Notes: generated by a model from the letters alone, not told the origin. A DNA stretch of 64,000 bases from Bactericera cockerelli (GCA_024516035.1 CM044959.1:23942933-24006932); one strand, 5' to 3'; positions 33,152-46,335 are shown, counted from the stretch's first letter. Made by a program: numbers and translations.

Positions 33152-35568
33152 TATGAGGAACATCTTCTCTGATTCTATAACCTCTATAGACCGCTTCTAT
33201 GTTTTCCAACATTTGTACTATGTCTGTACACAAAGAGGACAGTGACGAATACAAAGTGAAGAACACGAAGTAAAGAAGGAAGTGCCACAGCCAACCAACC
33301 TCAACCATTAGGTTGAAAAATGCCGACTCGAAGTAGGTTTGGGAAAAGGCAAAGTGAAAATTGAAGAAGATGAAGAATTAGAATCAGAGGATAAAAGGCC
33401 GATATTGACGAAATTCAAAAGATATGAGAGAAAGAATAACACTAAGAAAGTATGTACCTACTACAAACAATACATGGCAAAACCTGGTAACAATGAGCAC
33501 TGCAGACACTATTGATACGAATGAGAGAGATAGAGAAGGGACGTCAAGAGATGAAGGGAAGGAACCCTCTCTCCTGTCTGGACCTCACTGTAAATCACTC
33601 ACTAGCTAATCCGCACATCCCTGGCGTTTTGTTTTTGTTCCAACTCTATTTTACTCTCGAACTCGACCTTTTCTACTTCATTTTTAAACATTTACTTTTT
33701 CTCCTGTCACCACCTTCGACTCAATCCTTTTCTTTATTCATGTTACATCAATGTCTTCTCCAAGGGGAGTTTGTATGCGACAAGGTACAATCCCACATAT
33801 CAACTAATCAGGTGGACTACACCAGCTGCAGAGTAAGTCCCACTCGGCTGTCTCCTCACACGCTGAGTGCCGGGACAAGTGCTGCACAACTGTTCAACAA
33901 TGAACCTTTTGTCAGAATAAATATTGTACTTACGGAAGGAAAAAATCCCACACCTCCCCTCCCCCCCCGCCCCTCCCTTCATGAGTGTCCCGTGTAACTT
34001 TGATTAATGATCTCCCCATTTTTGTCCACTTGAATGAGGGTATCTTGAAATAGTCCAAATGAGTCTCCGTGCCCCAGGAGTCTAGGGAGGACAAACAAAC
34101 AACATAACATATGTAGATATAATATATTGTATGAGTGTGTGATTAATTCATACCTACTTTCATTGAAAATGCTTCTAGCCCTTGTGTGAATGCGAGAATA
34201 GTGTGAGCATAACGAAAAAGGACAATGGAGGGGGAGAGAGAAACAAAGCAGTGGTGCTACAGTCCTCAATTGTGTAGATTTGCACTAAGGTTCGAGTCCC
34301 AGCAAGGTAAAAATGGACTTTTGATCCCCGGGGTACTAAGGGATAAACTGTGGAATGTCAAAACTACAGATACAAATTGCGAAAACAGTTGGGACCCTAA
34401 TGCCCTATTTTCAGTTTAAGGACACTTATTTAAGATTAGTGGCTATAATTTGGTAAAGGTTTTTTTTTATATATATTTTACCCTAAGATATCCATCACAT
34501 GACATGTCAATTTGTCAACTTCTGGCAAGCGGTTCACAAAATGGAGAGCTATGCAGCCAAAACGAATGCTCTGAGAGCAAAACGTCCTAGTATAGATTTC
34601 TATAAAAAATATCTGAATTACTGAAGACAACGGTTGACTCTTTATTTTCTTTCACCAATTTAAAAAAAAACCAATTTTTGATGGCTTGGCGAAGCTCGTG
34701 TAGTCCGCTAGTGACTTGTAAAATTAGGATATGAATGATAAAAATATGAATGATAAAAATCTCGCAACTTTATCCCTAATAAAAAAAATCAATAAAAAAC
34801 CAATCTCTTGAGTAAATGCCAACAACTAGGGGTGATTACTATGGTAGAACTACCCTATTATAAAAGGTCCCCAGTCGGGCTTACACAAATAATTGCAAAA
34901 GATATACTCAACAATGACAGTTATAGAAATGAGACCTTCAACAGAGATAAACGTAAGTACATAATATTATGATATGTTTATGTACCTACTCGTACATACA
35001 CTTATGTACATGCGAGTATATCTTCTCACATAACTTATCTCGACACAGTTAGCAGATCTTCTTTATCCTTTAACTCCATTTTCTTCATGCTCTAGTATCC
35101 GGTATTTTGAGAAAATAATCTAAGAGCAAAGAAGAGAGAAAATATTTGATAACTTAAGGCAAAAGGAAACCCCCCTTCCAAGAACATTAACTTATGAGTA
35201 TGCCATAAATTGATAAGCAAATGAGTACATTACATTATCATAAAAAAGCAAAGAACCCTCTCTGTGTGTTCCACATTGTGAAGAAAATGAATATTAAGTA
35301 AAAATATAAAGAATAAGGAGATAACAGGAGTGGCGGGGAGAATGAGAAATAAATGACAAGCCATCAACTCTCACTCACTCCCCCGTGTCAATGTGGAGGG
35401 AGATAGATATTGGAGAGAGTAGCATGTAAGTACTACGACAAAATTCAATAGAAAGCATATAATATTATGTTAAATTAGGTGACATTACAAGTGGAGCTCC
35501 TTTTGTAACTAGATATTTATTAGTACAGATGAGTCAGGCTATCATGACAAGGACGATATGCTTGGAAT
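33152..35568. other. No convincing gene; one weak tRNA-like fragment
   Basis: 34243-34310 holds a B box (GGTTCGAGTCCC) and a weak A-box-like stretch, possibly a SINE relic. A C-rich run lies near 33957-33975. The frames at 33512-33997 have no recognisable motif. Confidence 0.45.
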
Positions 35569-35569
35569 A

Positions 35570-36003
35570 CAGGGTGGTCCAGAAAGTTTGCACCAAAATG
35601 ATAGGGGTAATAAAAGAGACCATTTCCAACAAAAATATTCCCGGACATTTTCCTTTATTTTTTGTCGTTTTCAAAATGGCGGCCAATACGTGTGTTTTTC
35701 AAATATTCCGACTTTAGTTGGCTTTTGATTTTTTTCTGTACCACCTAGAAAAAAACGGATTGCATTTTTGAATTGAAAATAAAATTTTAATTAAAATAAG
35801 TTAAATTAACCCGTTCAATGTTTTTATGATCATGCTCATTTAGGCTGTCAACGTTCAGAACGCACGTATTTGAAAAACACACGTTTTGGCCGCCATTTTG
35901 AAAATAACAAAATAATAAAGGAAAATGTCCGGGAATATTTTTGTTGGAAATGGTCTCTTTTATTACCCCTATCATTTTGGTGCAAACTTTCTGGACCACC
36001 CTG
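35570..36003. repeat. 434-bp TA-flanked MITE with ~150-bp inverted repeats
   Basis: CAGGGTGGTCCAGAAAGTTT at the left and its complement at the right, TA on both sides (35568-35569, 36004-36005). The arms mirror each other through CAAAATGGCGGCC and GGCCGCCATTTTG. Probably a non-autonomous Tc1/mariner-type element. No ORF. Confidence 0.85.
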
Positions 36004-36039
36004 TATATAAAAATCGAGTAAACAATATGCAAATCTATA

Positions 36040-37846
36040 CAGGGTGTCCCGTATACAGATGCAAATATTTTGAGGGTAGGTTCAGCCCACCGTGGACTAT
36101 CATATGAGCGAAACTTGCAGTGGGGCATTTTGCTTCGTTAAAGAGTTATGGCCAAATCCCTGTTTTTCCCACAGGTCTAGAGGTCACTTAGATCGATGCA
36201 CGTTTTTAAAGAAATGGTAGCCAGTAAGTAATTTTTGACTTCATGTATGGATAGTCATGCATATTTCCCTTGAAATGCAGTTGGTTGCATGAAAAAATAT
36301 TGAAAGACCAGAGAGATATTTAATCATAAGTTCAATATTTTTCTAAAATTCGATTTTTCCCTGTTTTCCCTTTCGTGAATTTAGAGTACTTCTACAATTG
36401 CAATTCTGCGTATCACTAGGTAAAAAAATACCCTTTGCTATTTTGTTTCAATAAATACAAAGTTCTTTCAGACGCGTGAAGGAACGAATGAGATACGCCT
36501 TATCAAACGGCACCAGAAGGAGAGAAACACATCTTTCAAATTTTGAATCTGGGCGCTATTGCATTTTGAAGAACACTCGATGCCTGAAGCGGTCTGTGTG
36601 ACTATTTTTGTGCCAACTGAAAGTTATAAATGAAAATTTTCTGAGTACAATTAGTTCTATTAACCAACTATATCAATCAAATCTAATAGTTAAAATAACA
36701 AGGCGATCCATTTTTTCGGTGGAAGAGAAAGCCACAAGCTTTAAACCTCGCCCTTGGTTCGCTACATATTCTTTTGGGTTCTTTTCATTTCATGTCCTGT
36801 GTTGCAGAATGTATCATGTTTGTAGTTTATCAATAAACTACCAACATGTATCACTGTATCACCACCCTTGATCAGTCTTTGTTTATATTTATTTCACAAA
36901 TTGTTACCATGTTCATTGTAAAAAAAATGTAAATAAAGCTTGGTCTAATTGTTTATAAAATAAAAATCAAGTATTAATAATAATAGTAACCTTAAGGTTG
37001 GATGTTCGAGTTTTACCCAAGGTTAATTTTCGGCACTTTTTTGTTATGTTTTTGATATCATGATTGTGATAAACACAAAAATGATATTTATAATTTTACT
37101 TCTAAAAATAAATTCATAATTTTTGTTGGTAGCGCAGAGTCTTTCTCCATGTGTATTCTTTTTCCATAATTACACCACTGGTTGCTGCTTTCGTTTTTCC
37201 TCATGATAACCCTGTGATTCCGTAACCCCATTCACATAAAAGTTCACACAGACCGACCACTGTGAATGATCAATTTCCCTCTGTTAAACATCCCAGAGCA
37301 GTGTATTTATACCTCAAATTACGCGCCAATTCTGTTAAAATTCAGCCAACTTTGAATTTTCCATCATGATTCAGAAGTGTTTTTTGAGCTTTGTGTGTAC
37401 TGCGTTTCATGATCTTTAAAGTAATATAAATGAGCTTTCTTTTTTATAAAACTAAACATAATAGGGTATTTTTTTAACTAGTGATACGCAGAATTGCAAT
37501 TGTAGAAGTACCCTAAATTCACGAAAGGGAAAACAGGGAAAAATCAAATTTTAGAAAAGTATTGAACTTATGATTAAATATCTCTCTGGTCTTTCAATAT
37601 TTTTTTATGCAACCAACTGCATTTCAAGGGAAATATGCATGACTATCCATACATGAAGTCAAAAATTACTTACTGGCTATCATTTCTTTAAAAACGTGCA
37701 TCGATCTCGACCTGTGGGAAAAACAGGGATTTGGCCATAACTCTTTAACGAAGCAAAATGCCCCACTGCAAGTTTCGCTCATATGATTGTCCACGGTGGG
37801 CTGAACCTACCCTCAAAATATTTGCATCTGTATACGGGACACCCTG
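36040..37846. mobile_element. 1.8-kb TA-flanked foldback with ~390-bp inverted repeats
   Basis: CAGGGTGTCCCGTATACAG and its complement form the ends, with TA on each side (36038-36039, 37847-37848). The arms extend to about 36434 and from about 37463. The ~1-kb centre has no recognisable transposase; it carries a relic of the short SINE family at about 37000-37085. Only 36 bp separate it from the MITE at 35570. Confidence 0.85.
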
Positions 37847-38014
37847 TATAATGTTACAATTGTTACATACTTTCAACTCAAAGGTTTTCAGAGATTTTAT
37901 CTATTTTTGATGCGATAGCTCTTGAATACCAATAAAATCAGTTTTATTGGGGCCCTGGAATATTATTTCCTCTAAAAGTTTAGGTCCACATAGCATTACG
38001 AAAGCGACGTTAAA

Positions 38015-38579
38015 ATCCCCCAAAAACACCACTTCGCGGTTAAAAAAAGAAGAACGCCTCACTCGAAAGAATGATTAGCTAAAAAAGAATAATTAGCTAA
38101 AAATAAATGATATCAAATTGAGAACACCTTACCCCTCTCTTTCTATATCTCTGCACTGTTCTCTGAATTTATTCCTCTTAAGTTTATCTTTCTTTATCCT
38201 TTCTAGGGGTCATCCCAAACTTGATTTCTCTTTAAATTTACTTGTTGCACGGCAATAAAAAATGGCGGTCGAAGTATGATTTTCCTGAACCTATTTGATT
38301 TGAATCGAGAAAATTACACCGCGACCGCCATTTTTTATTGCCGTGCAACAAGTAAATTTAAAGAGAAATCAAGTTTGGGATGACCCCTAGAAAGGATAAA
38401 GAAAGATAAACTTAAGAGGAATAAATTCAGAGAACAGTGCAGAGATATAGAAAGAGAGGGGGTAAGGTGTTCTCAATTTGATATCATTTATTTTTAGCTA
38501 ATTATTCTTTTTTAGCTAATCATTCTTTCGAGTGAGGCGTTCTTCTTTTTTTAACCGCGAAGTGGTGTTTTTGGGGGAT
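38015..38579. repeat. 565-bp near-perfect palindrome at the left end of copy B
   Basis: It begins ATCCCCC and ends GGGGGAT, with arms of about 255 bp. It corresponds to 9288-9828 but has its own set of substitutions and a short insertion, each present in both arms. Confidence 0.9.
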
Positions 38580-39139
38580 ATCAGTTCTTTTTGTACGAAA
38601 ATATAGGTTCATACACTACTAAAACATTATGAATAACAAAAGTAAATAAGCTGGGAAAATGTGAATGTACCAAGTTGTCTTTTTATTAAGATATAGTTTT
38701 AGCAGTACGAATGTAATTTTTCTAAGGTCAATATGTATTTGGATCACAGATTTGGCCCCCTGAGTCCCCAAAGTGAATAAATAATATATAAATTTTCAAT
38801 GCAAGACCTTTTGATTCTATACTCCACATGATTAGGTTTATCCTTTAATGCTAAATAGACCTCGGAGCCTCCTATGAGGGACACTAAAACACCTGGATTT
38901 ACAAATGCCAAAGAAATCATTTTGTAATCACCTTATCAAGGTGAGGTAATAATGAGTTCTCTCCCGTTGACCTTTTCTTACCCGAATTCTCTCCGGCTTG
39001 TTGCAGGGGTCACCACGAGTATCTCTTCCGGAAATAAGACCATGCTATTTACATTAGGTATTTAAGAAAATGAAAACTATAAAATTATCATTATTATATA
39101 AGAATCGGCCTTTTATAAGGAAATCTTTAAAATCTCTAA

Positions 39140-39262
39140 CTAATGAAAGGCAATGGCTTGAGTGTATAGTAGAGTTAGGTAAAATACATCGAAGGCCATG
39201 CCTCAGGAATATAGTGAGGTTAGGGATAATACATAGAAGGCAATGCCTCGGGTTTATAGTAG

Positions 39263-39319
<57 letters not shown>

Positions 39320-39430
39320 CTTTTTCATCATTTATTTTTTTAAAACATATAACAATTAAGAAGAACATATACAGAAGGCCATGCCTTGGGTTTATCATAG
39401 GGTTAGGAAAAATACATAGAAGGCCATGAC
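39140..39430. repeat. ~50-bp minisatellite interrupted by T51
   Basis: Units read ATACATAGAAGGCCATGCCT followed by a GGTTTATAGTAGGGTTAGG-like part. A run of 51 T (39265-39315) plus ~60 bp interrupts the fourth unit. Confidence 0.7.
39265..39375 (-). mobile_element. Extremely 5'-truncated poly(A) retroposon
   Basis: On the minus strand about 60 bp of unknown sequence contain AATAAA roughly 20 nt before 51 A. This is the structure of a severely truncated reverse-transcribed mRNA or LINE end. Confidence 0.45.
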
Positions 39431-39643
39431 TCAGGTCTATATCAATGATTCCTAGGTGTTTCGATTATAATTTTTATGCTAGGCCTAAACTATGTAGGTA
39501 TAAAATCAGGTAAAAATCCAAGCGACGCGACGGGAGACAATTTGGTGTTGATAAAACCATGAGCGGGAGAGAACTCGGTGGTGACGTCCCTTATCAATAC
39601 CTCACGAGGTATGACTGTACCCCGGACATAATGGACAGAGAAA

Positions 39644-39722
39644 AAAAACTTCCCTGAAGGGGATCGAACCCAAGTCATCGTGCGTGCAAGCCTAGTATGC
39701 TAACCACTTGTCCAAAGTCACT
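39644..39722 (-). repeat. tRNA-like segment 1 of copy B
   Basis: Minus strand: TGGTTAGCATACTAGGC (A-box region) and GGGTTCGATCCCC (B box). The anticodon-loop region reads CTTGCACGC. It is a SINE head rather than a tRNA gene, because the acceptor stem is not conserved. Confidence 0.55.
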
Positions 39723-39972
39723 ACATTGTCACAACTTTTAGTGAGTAGCATCGACATTATGAGAGCTAATTCATCATATTTTATCTCCATCCAACTATGA
39801 TTGTCCAAAATCAATCTCGTAATGCCGTCACAGGTTATTGGCCAATTCTGCAACTTCTAAAATTTTCCTCGCGAGGCTAATGGGGTCGTCATGAAGATCA
39901 AATATAAAAATCGGAAAAACAAAAAAACGTTAAGCCCAAATTGAAAATATAGAACTAAAAAATTTCGTCCCC

Positions 39973-40030
39973 GCCAGGATTCGAACCCATGCTGTCTGCG
40001 TGGCAGGTCGAGCATGCTACCAATAGACAA
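39973..40030 (-). repeat. tRNA-like segment 2 of copy B
   Basis: Minus strand: TTGGTAGCATGCTCGACC and GGGTTCGAATCCTGG. The loop CTGCCACGC resembles tRNA-Gly(GCC). It lies ~310 bp upstream (minus sense) of segment 1. A degraded equivalent is at 11056-11110 in copy A. Confidence 0.55.
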
Positions 40031-40690
40031 AGTTATCTTCTACAGAAACGGACGGAAAATGAACTAACTAAATGAATACTTGGAAATTTAAACATTAAAA
40101 CTTTGCAGTGAGAGAGCGAGGTCATCTCGAAAAATACATACTGGCCAAGATCTGACCACTAAGCTAAGGATTCGAAGGTACCTACCCTCCAAAGAAAATG
40201 AAAAGGCCACCAGGTGCTACCCAGTGGACCGGATGAAGGAATAAAATCAATAAATTTGGTATCTGCTCATCAAGATCTTTCATTTGATACCACTTAAGAT
40301 TAGTATTATCCTTCAATTCCCGATTTGGGCTCCCAAAACCCGAGGCCGCCCAAATGGGCCGCCCGCTTATAATTTAGATTTTTTTTTGGTCCGGGCTCAT
40401 CTCCATTATATCTTGATCACTTTAGACACCTCACTTAATCTTCAGTGCCAAGTTAAAGACACGAAGTCGGGTCTCAAAGGATCCGTATGAAAAAAAAAAA
40501 CGGAAAAAAAAAATTATGAATCTTTTCATGTCTTTCACGATTGTTGGGGGGTCTCGAAAATAGGGTTCCCGTTGGCCTAGGAAGTCAAACAAAAAATCAA
40601 ATCAACTTATTTTTCAACGTAGAGTCCATTTCTGCAATAAAAATCGCAATTTTTGAAATTCATGTTGCACTTTTCGCTGGCTGAAAGTAC

Positions 40691-43600
40691 ATGAAATGCA
40701 TGGGAACTATGTTTTCCGTAACCTTACACTCTGCCGGGCTGTCTCTTTCTTTGTATAGGCGTTCTTCACACCTCGGCCGAGGTGTTTGATATTTCGTTTA
40801 AAGCGACGTTAAACCCGAATAATCAACAACAAACCTACGATTGCAAAATATGTTTGACGCTTTGCTCGTCAGATGTCGTGGCGAGTGGCCTGGATCTTCC
40901 CATAGACAAGGACTGCATTGTTTTGAAGGGACAGGTGGTTGTCCCTCAATCTGTATTTTACCTTACTATTTGATGCCGTCATTCCTGCAACTCTAGCCTG
41001 ATTTCTGCAGGACAAATAAACACAAGACGAAACATACGTCGAACTCCACTCGTACTTAAAAACTCTAATGCATAATGCTTGTAAACCATACATACATATA
41101 CGAAAATATTTTTACTATATTAATCTTTATTGGGTAAAGACAATGAACAATACATTTTACAGTACAATAAAATGATATTATAAAGAAGATGAAAAAAAAA
41201 TAGATTTAACAAAGAAACAAGATGAATAAAGCTAATATCCTGCCTAAAGGGCGGGGTTATTGCCTGTGGCAATCTCTTCCACCCAACTCTCGGGTGGAAG
41301 AGATTGTTATCACCTTTTAGGTCCATTATCACTAGTGGGTTGGTTATTTTCTAAGAGAGTCAGTATTATACCAAGTAAAGTTAACCAAGTGTCACATGAC
41401 ATATCATCACATATGTCAGAGTGGCGGAAACACGTGACAGGATTAGCTGACGTTACTTCATAATGAGAAAAAAATTGTGACATTTGTGTAAGAAGTCTCA
41501 AGGGTAGAAACTCGGGAGAGGGTTTCTTCCCACTCACAATATGGTGACAATAGTGACAGAGTACTTCTCACAAACTGTACTCAAGAAAATATAATTGCAT
41601 TTTGTGGTTTGAGAATCTTTTCAAGAGCTGCTGTTTCAAATACCTCTATGTCCCCCCTGTGAAGAGTAAAATTTATGCAATTTTATGCTATTTATTTTTA
41701 AAATAAGTGAGTACTAGCAAGTAACTACCTAGGAATAATTAACAGGTTCTCAGTTATTTTTCAATGCCCTTTCAGTAAGAGTATTCTTGCCATGTCAATT
41801 AAATTTTTTATGCACGCCGTGTATTTAACTAGTTATACAATGTGAAGTGCACAGCACAAATTTTCTTTCATTATTATAGTGATTTTTTATTATTACTATT
41901 ATAATTCCCGATCAGGACGATCGTATTATTATAGCAGTTATAATGTCAGAATCACGATTTAAATCATAGCTGTAGTGAGAGGTGGTTTTGAGGTTTTCTA
42001 AAAACTTCAATCCCTATTTCTCAAAAAGAAACTCTATAAAGCACTACTACTTACACTTTTCTGAAGAATAAATTTCCACAAGCAGTAATTTTACAAAAAT
42101 AAAATGATAAACCTTCTGGAAACCGCTTTGCATCATCATCCCCAGACTTCTTTTGTGTCCGACCACAGCAGTGTTCCTGCCTCAGGTTGCCTTTGATGTG
42201 ACCAACTAGATGCTGGGTAAATAAATTCTGTAATGAGGCTGGGAAGTTCGCACAACCAAGCTTCTGTGTGCTCATCCACTCAACTCAAGTTTGAAAGCTT
42301 TTTCAATAAGAACACAATCAAAGAGTTTCTTTTAAAAGGTTGCCTCAAAGAAAACATTCTGTTTACTTTTTCTCCGTTTTTCTCACACTATTTCCTGCTG
42401 CCACTTCACCATGTCCTGCTTCTGATGCAGCGGGAGCATGGAACAATTCAATTTAAACCAAAGAAAACAGAGGGATGTTATTAATAAATAGCTTCAAACT
42501 CTTTCTTCGTGCTGGAGTACCTTGTACTTTTATCAACGTTCATAGTCATAATCAAATTGGTAAACTTAATCTACTTTTAAGTACACCTGAGATCTGTTTT
42601 CACTTGGATAGTAAAATAGGTTCTGTAGTCAGGATGAGTGTTTTCTTCGATCCTTTTATCTCATCAGTACACTTATGTTCCAACACCAACCTATTCGACT
42701 TCTTGATGGTCGACAACTGTCGATTAAACTGTTTCAAGCGAGGATTTACATCAACCGTAATTACTATCCAAATTCTTAAGTCAGGGTTTTAAAATGTGTT
42801 CACGTAAGTTTGAAAAAGAAAGAAAATTTTTGATACTCAAAAGATGTATTAAATGACCTTCATAATGTCATCGTCACTATTAGGTGATATGAGGTTTAGT
42901 CGGTATTATAGTCTTGTAAAGAAGTGTACACGTGGGATTCAAAGTAGTTTCTAAAATTCACTCGCACTCACCCATTTTCACGCTTACAGCTTTTTAATTT
43001 TCTTTTGTAAAACCTTCCTATCTCTTCTTATCTCTCTTCATAATATCCTATTTCTTCATAGTTCTGAATCTCTTTCCCTTCAGCTCACTTCTCTTTGCTT
43101 CTTTGTTAAAGCATGTTGTAGCATCACAATCTTCACATCCATTGTTTACTTGGAAAAAACTTATGTTGTTATAATGAAACTTTTGTTCCTTTTTTTAATA
43201 ATGCATAAGGATGCTTCCTGTGTATGTTCCTGGTCTGAGTCAACTAGACTCACTTCCCTCTCAGGTAGGACTTGACCTTGACATTTCTTCTTCCTCTCCT
43301 GCTCTAGTTTTATAACAACATCTCTGAATTACAGTTCAAACATTATTAAATGCAATTTTATTAGACACAAGACATGTCAAATATCATTATGTATTTATGG
43401 TTTTACGATACGAAAATCCATAATTTACAAATTGTTAGTACTTATAATAGTAATTTTAAACAGTTAGTTACATAACATATAAGATGAGATAGTATGTAAA
43501 TGTCAACAACAAAAAAATATTTTAAAGTGACCCCTACTTAGAAGGGTCTCTACTTAAAATGAATTATAATATCAAGAATCCATTTGCAATAGAGCATAAT

Positions 43601-46335
43601 GTAGAATCACACGGTATGGCAGAACGACATTTAATCTGGAAATTTTATTTTCCATATACCGTGTGCTCTTCCCTTACTTGGCCATACATATTATAAATTA
43701 TAAGGCATCAATTTTTTGTATGGTATCATAGACGTATGATAGGTTATTATATGGAACTCGTGTCAGTGCTTCATTACACAGTTATGGCAGACATGGGTAA
43801 CAAATATGAAGTTTCCTGGCAAGTCAAGATATATGTTCAACATGTTGGACATCATCGCCAGAAGATTTTTGACAAGATTTCTGTCATCTCGGAGAGCCAT
43901 ATTTTATCCGAAAGGAAAATCAGAAAATCAGCATATTTTATACGAAAGGTATTCACAGTAAACTCAGCCAGTCTAAGTTGGGCTAGAATATTAGTAAAAG
44001 TCTAAATATGTTTCACCATTTGTAAACCACACATGAATTTAAACTAGAAGGGTCACCAATTCAAGTACCAGAATTGTACCAGAATATATGTACCGGACGA
44101 AGCTGAATGTTTAAATTCAATATTCAGTGGGTAACAGGTAGGTACTTCCTCTTTACTTTTGTTTAAGGTTAATATATGAATGTAGATATCATATTTGTAA
44201 CACTCTGTAGATGAACATAGAGACTACGTTAAAACATAACCTTCATCTCACAAGAGAGAATGTAATGTAGACTCGTATCACTCTATTAAAAAGCACGCGT
44301 AGGATATTGAAGCACGGAATGTATGTAAAAAATACCATCAACCGAGAGAATACGAATCTTCTATCCAAGAGTATAACAAATAAGCGTTTTCCAGTGCATA
44401 TCACACATAAAAAGTGTGCGTTACGTGAGAGGGAAGCCAAGGAAGTGGTAGACGGGGCAGCTAGTCAATTAAGGGGGAGTGAAATGGAGTTTCCTCCCCC
44501 TTAATATAACGCCAGGATAGGTAGGGGAAGTCTCCCATTCCTTCATCTCCCTCCCCTCAAAGGCGATGTCTGAAGCTGTGTTAATTTATAGAAAGTTATA
44601 CACATTATATGTGATATTAATAATAATAAATTTTGCTACGCATGATTGTGAGCACTATTATGTGATACTGCTGATAATTACTGTGAACAATGATGGTATA
44701 TTTATTAATTATAGCCATGACTTTTACGATAGATGTTGTTTGTGATATGTTAGAGATTACTTCTGTGATAAATAATGATGTTAGTGATGATTTTATGATA
44801 AATGATGACGTGAGTGATGCTGACCACTATTAGGATAGATAATGGTAATGATGTGATGATATAAAGATTTATTTATGATACAACATACTACCATTTAGTA
44901 AGGATGTTAACACAAAGTTACAATATTTTTAAATGGTTGATATAAGGATAGATGATACCAATGGCTGCTATTTTCCGCAGCACCACCAAATTGAAATGGG
45001 CGTAGCGCCCTTGGTGTTTGAGCACAAAATTCGAGGTTTGCTGCACAAAATACCCACAAAAAAACATTACATTTCAAAGGTGGTGGTGCTGGCGAAATGG
45101 AGCCTGCTATTAATATAAATAGTGCTAGTGATGACAATATGCAGGTGATATTGAAAATCATCTCGTAGGTTCTCTTTCGGAGGTTATTTGCTGTTGTGAT
45201 TATAAGATGCAGTTTTAATGTTAACATTGTTACGTACCATTGAATATTCTAGCAGTTTAGAAAACTTTATACACGACGAAAAACAAAAGAGAACAAAATA
45301 AGATTAGGCACTGTCTCTCAGACATTGACAGTTTCTTTTTTGATTCAGTCCTTTGAGAATTGTTGTGAGATACCTACTTGAGATTTTTCAATTTAATTTG
45401 AAAATAAAAGGAAGAATCTACGTTATTTTGGGAGGCTGAAAAAAGAGGAGTAGAGTGAGGAGATAGGGAGGTTAGGAGGAGGTAGAGAAATACAGAACGA
45501 GAGGCATTTGTAGAATCCCTAACGATTTCAAAATAATGTTCCTGTGCGAGTCGTTTATTCCGAACACCTTAACACACTTACAGACGCAATCGTTCATTTG
45601 AATAAAATAAACATCTCCAAGTCTCGCAAAGGCAATATTTCCCATCAGCCTCGCAGGAAGATTGAACCAATCTAGAAGAGTGGATGCCAGGCTCCTCTCT
45701 CCACAATATATTTCCTGGAACACTTTACATATCCCAGGAAGAAATACCTGGCTTCCTTATTTATTTTTGATTAGCAGGATATGCATAGACTGACATATCA
45801 AACATACCATACTAATCATATGTTGAAAACTGGTCGTGGTACATCCTTCCATTAAACAATCATGTGGATGGAACTGAAATCTTCATGGAACCAAAACTCA
45901 AATTAAAATCTTGGATGTAACTTTTGAGGGTGACAGGCGTCTTATTGGAGTTACATAAAATTCTTTCCTGTTGCTAATATTGCAGGTTAGTCAATTTATT
46001 TTTACATATTATTTATTATTCGTTGGTAATAATGTCTGCACAACAAGATTTCTGGATTCAATATGTATGATTCGTGTGCAAACTTTTGCTTTTACATCAC
46101 TACACAAGAACACATACATGGAAGACGTAACTCTTTACATGCATGGCAAGTATGGCAACTGATAAAAGATTAACAAGACCCAATATCAACAGACTTCCAT
46201 TTATTATTAGACCTAGGAATAACAAACTTTCCATAACCGCACAATCACATCCAATTCAAGAAAAGAAAACATCATATTCTACGGAAACATAACCTCTTAA
46301 CTACCCTAAGTACTAATATATTACTAATAATAAAA
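40691..46335. other. 5.6-kb stretch without gene; a few hairpins
   Basis: I see an 18-bp perfect palindrome ACACCTCGGCCGAGGTGT (40768-40785); a SINE-like tail GCGACGTTAAACCCG near 40802; a 15-bp-stem hairpin CAATCTCTTCCACCC at 41270-41306; an inverted repeat CACACGGTATGG/CCATATACCGTGTG at 43609-43667; and TTAAGGGGGAG with its complement at 44468-44504. GATGAT-rich DNA lies at about 44740-44850. None of the open frames has a recognisable motif. Confidence 0.5.

Larger units (their letters stand above)
38015..40690. repeat. Dispersed ~2.7-kb repeat, copy B
   Basis: Homologous to 9288-11760. After the palindrome come the ATATCAGTTCTTTTTGTACG junction, a ~50-bp minisatellite (about 39140-39430), and two minus-strand tRNA-like segments (39644-39722 and 39973-40030). 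The insertion site carries GAAAGCGACGTTAAAAT on the left; a similar AAAGCGACGTTAAA occurs about 110 bp beyond the right end. No protein-coding potential recognised. Confidence 0.75.

Noticed and set aside
33512..33997. 161-codon plus-strand frame
   Set aside because: Mixed composition without domain signals, ends in a C-rich run, no supporting context.
43736..44005. 89-codon plus-strand frame
   Set aside because: No recognisable motif or splice signals; expected by chance in this much sequence.
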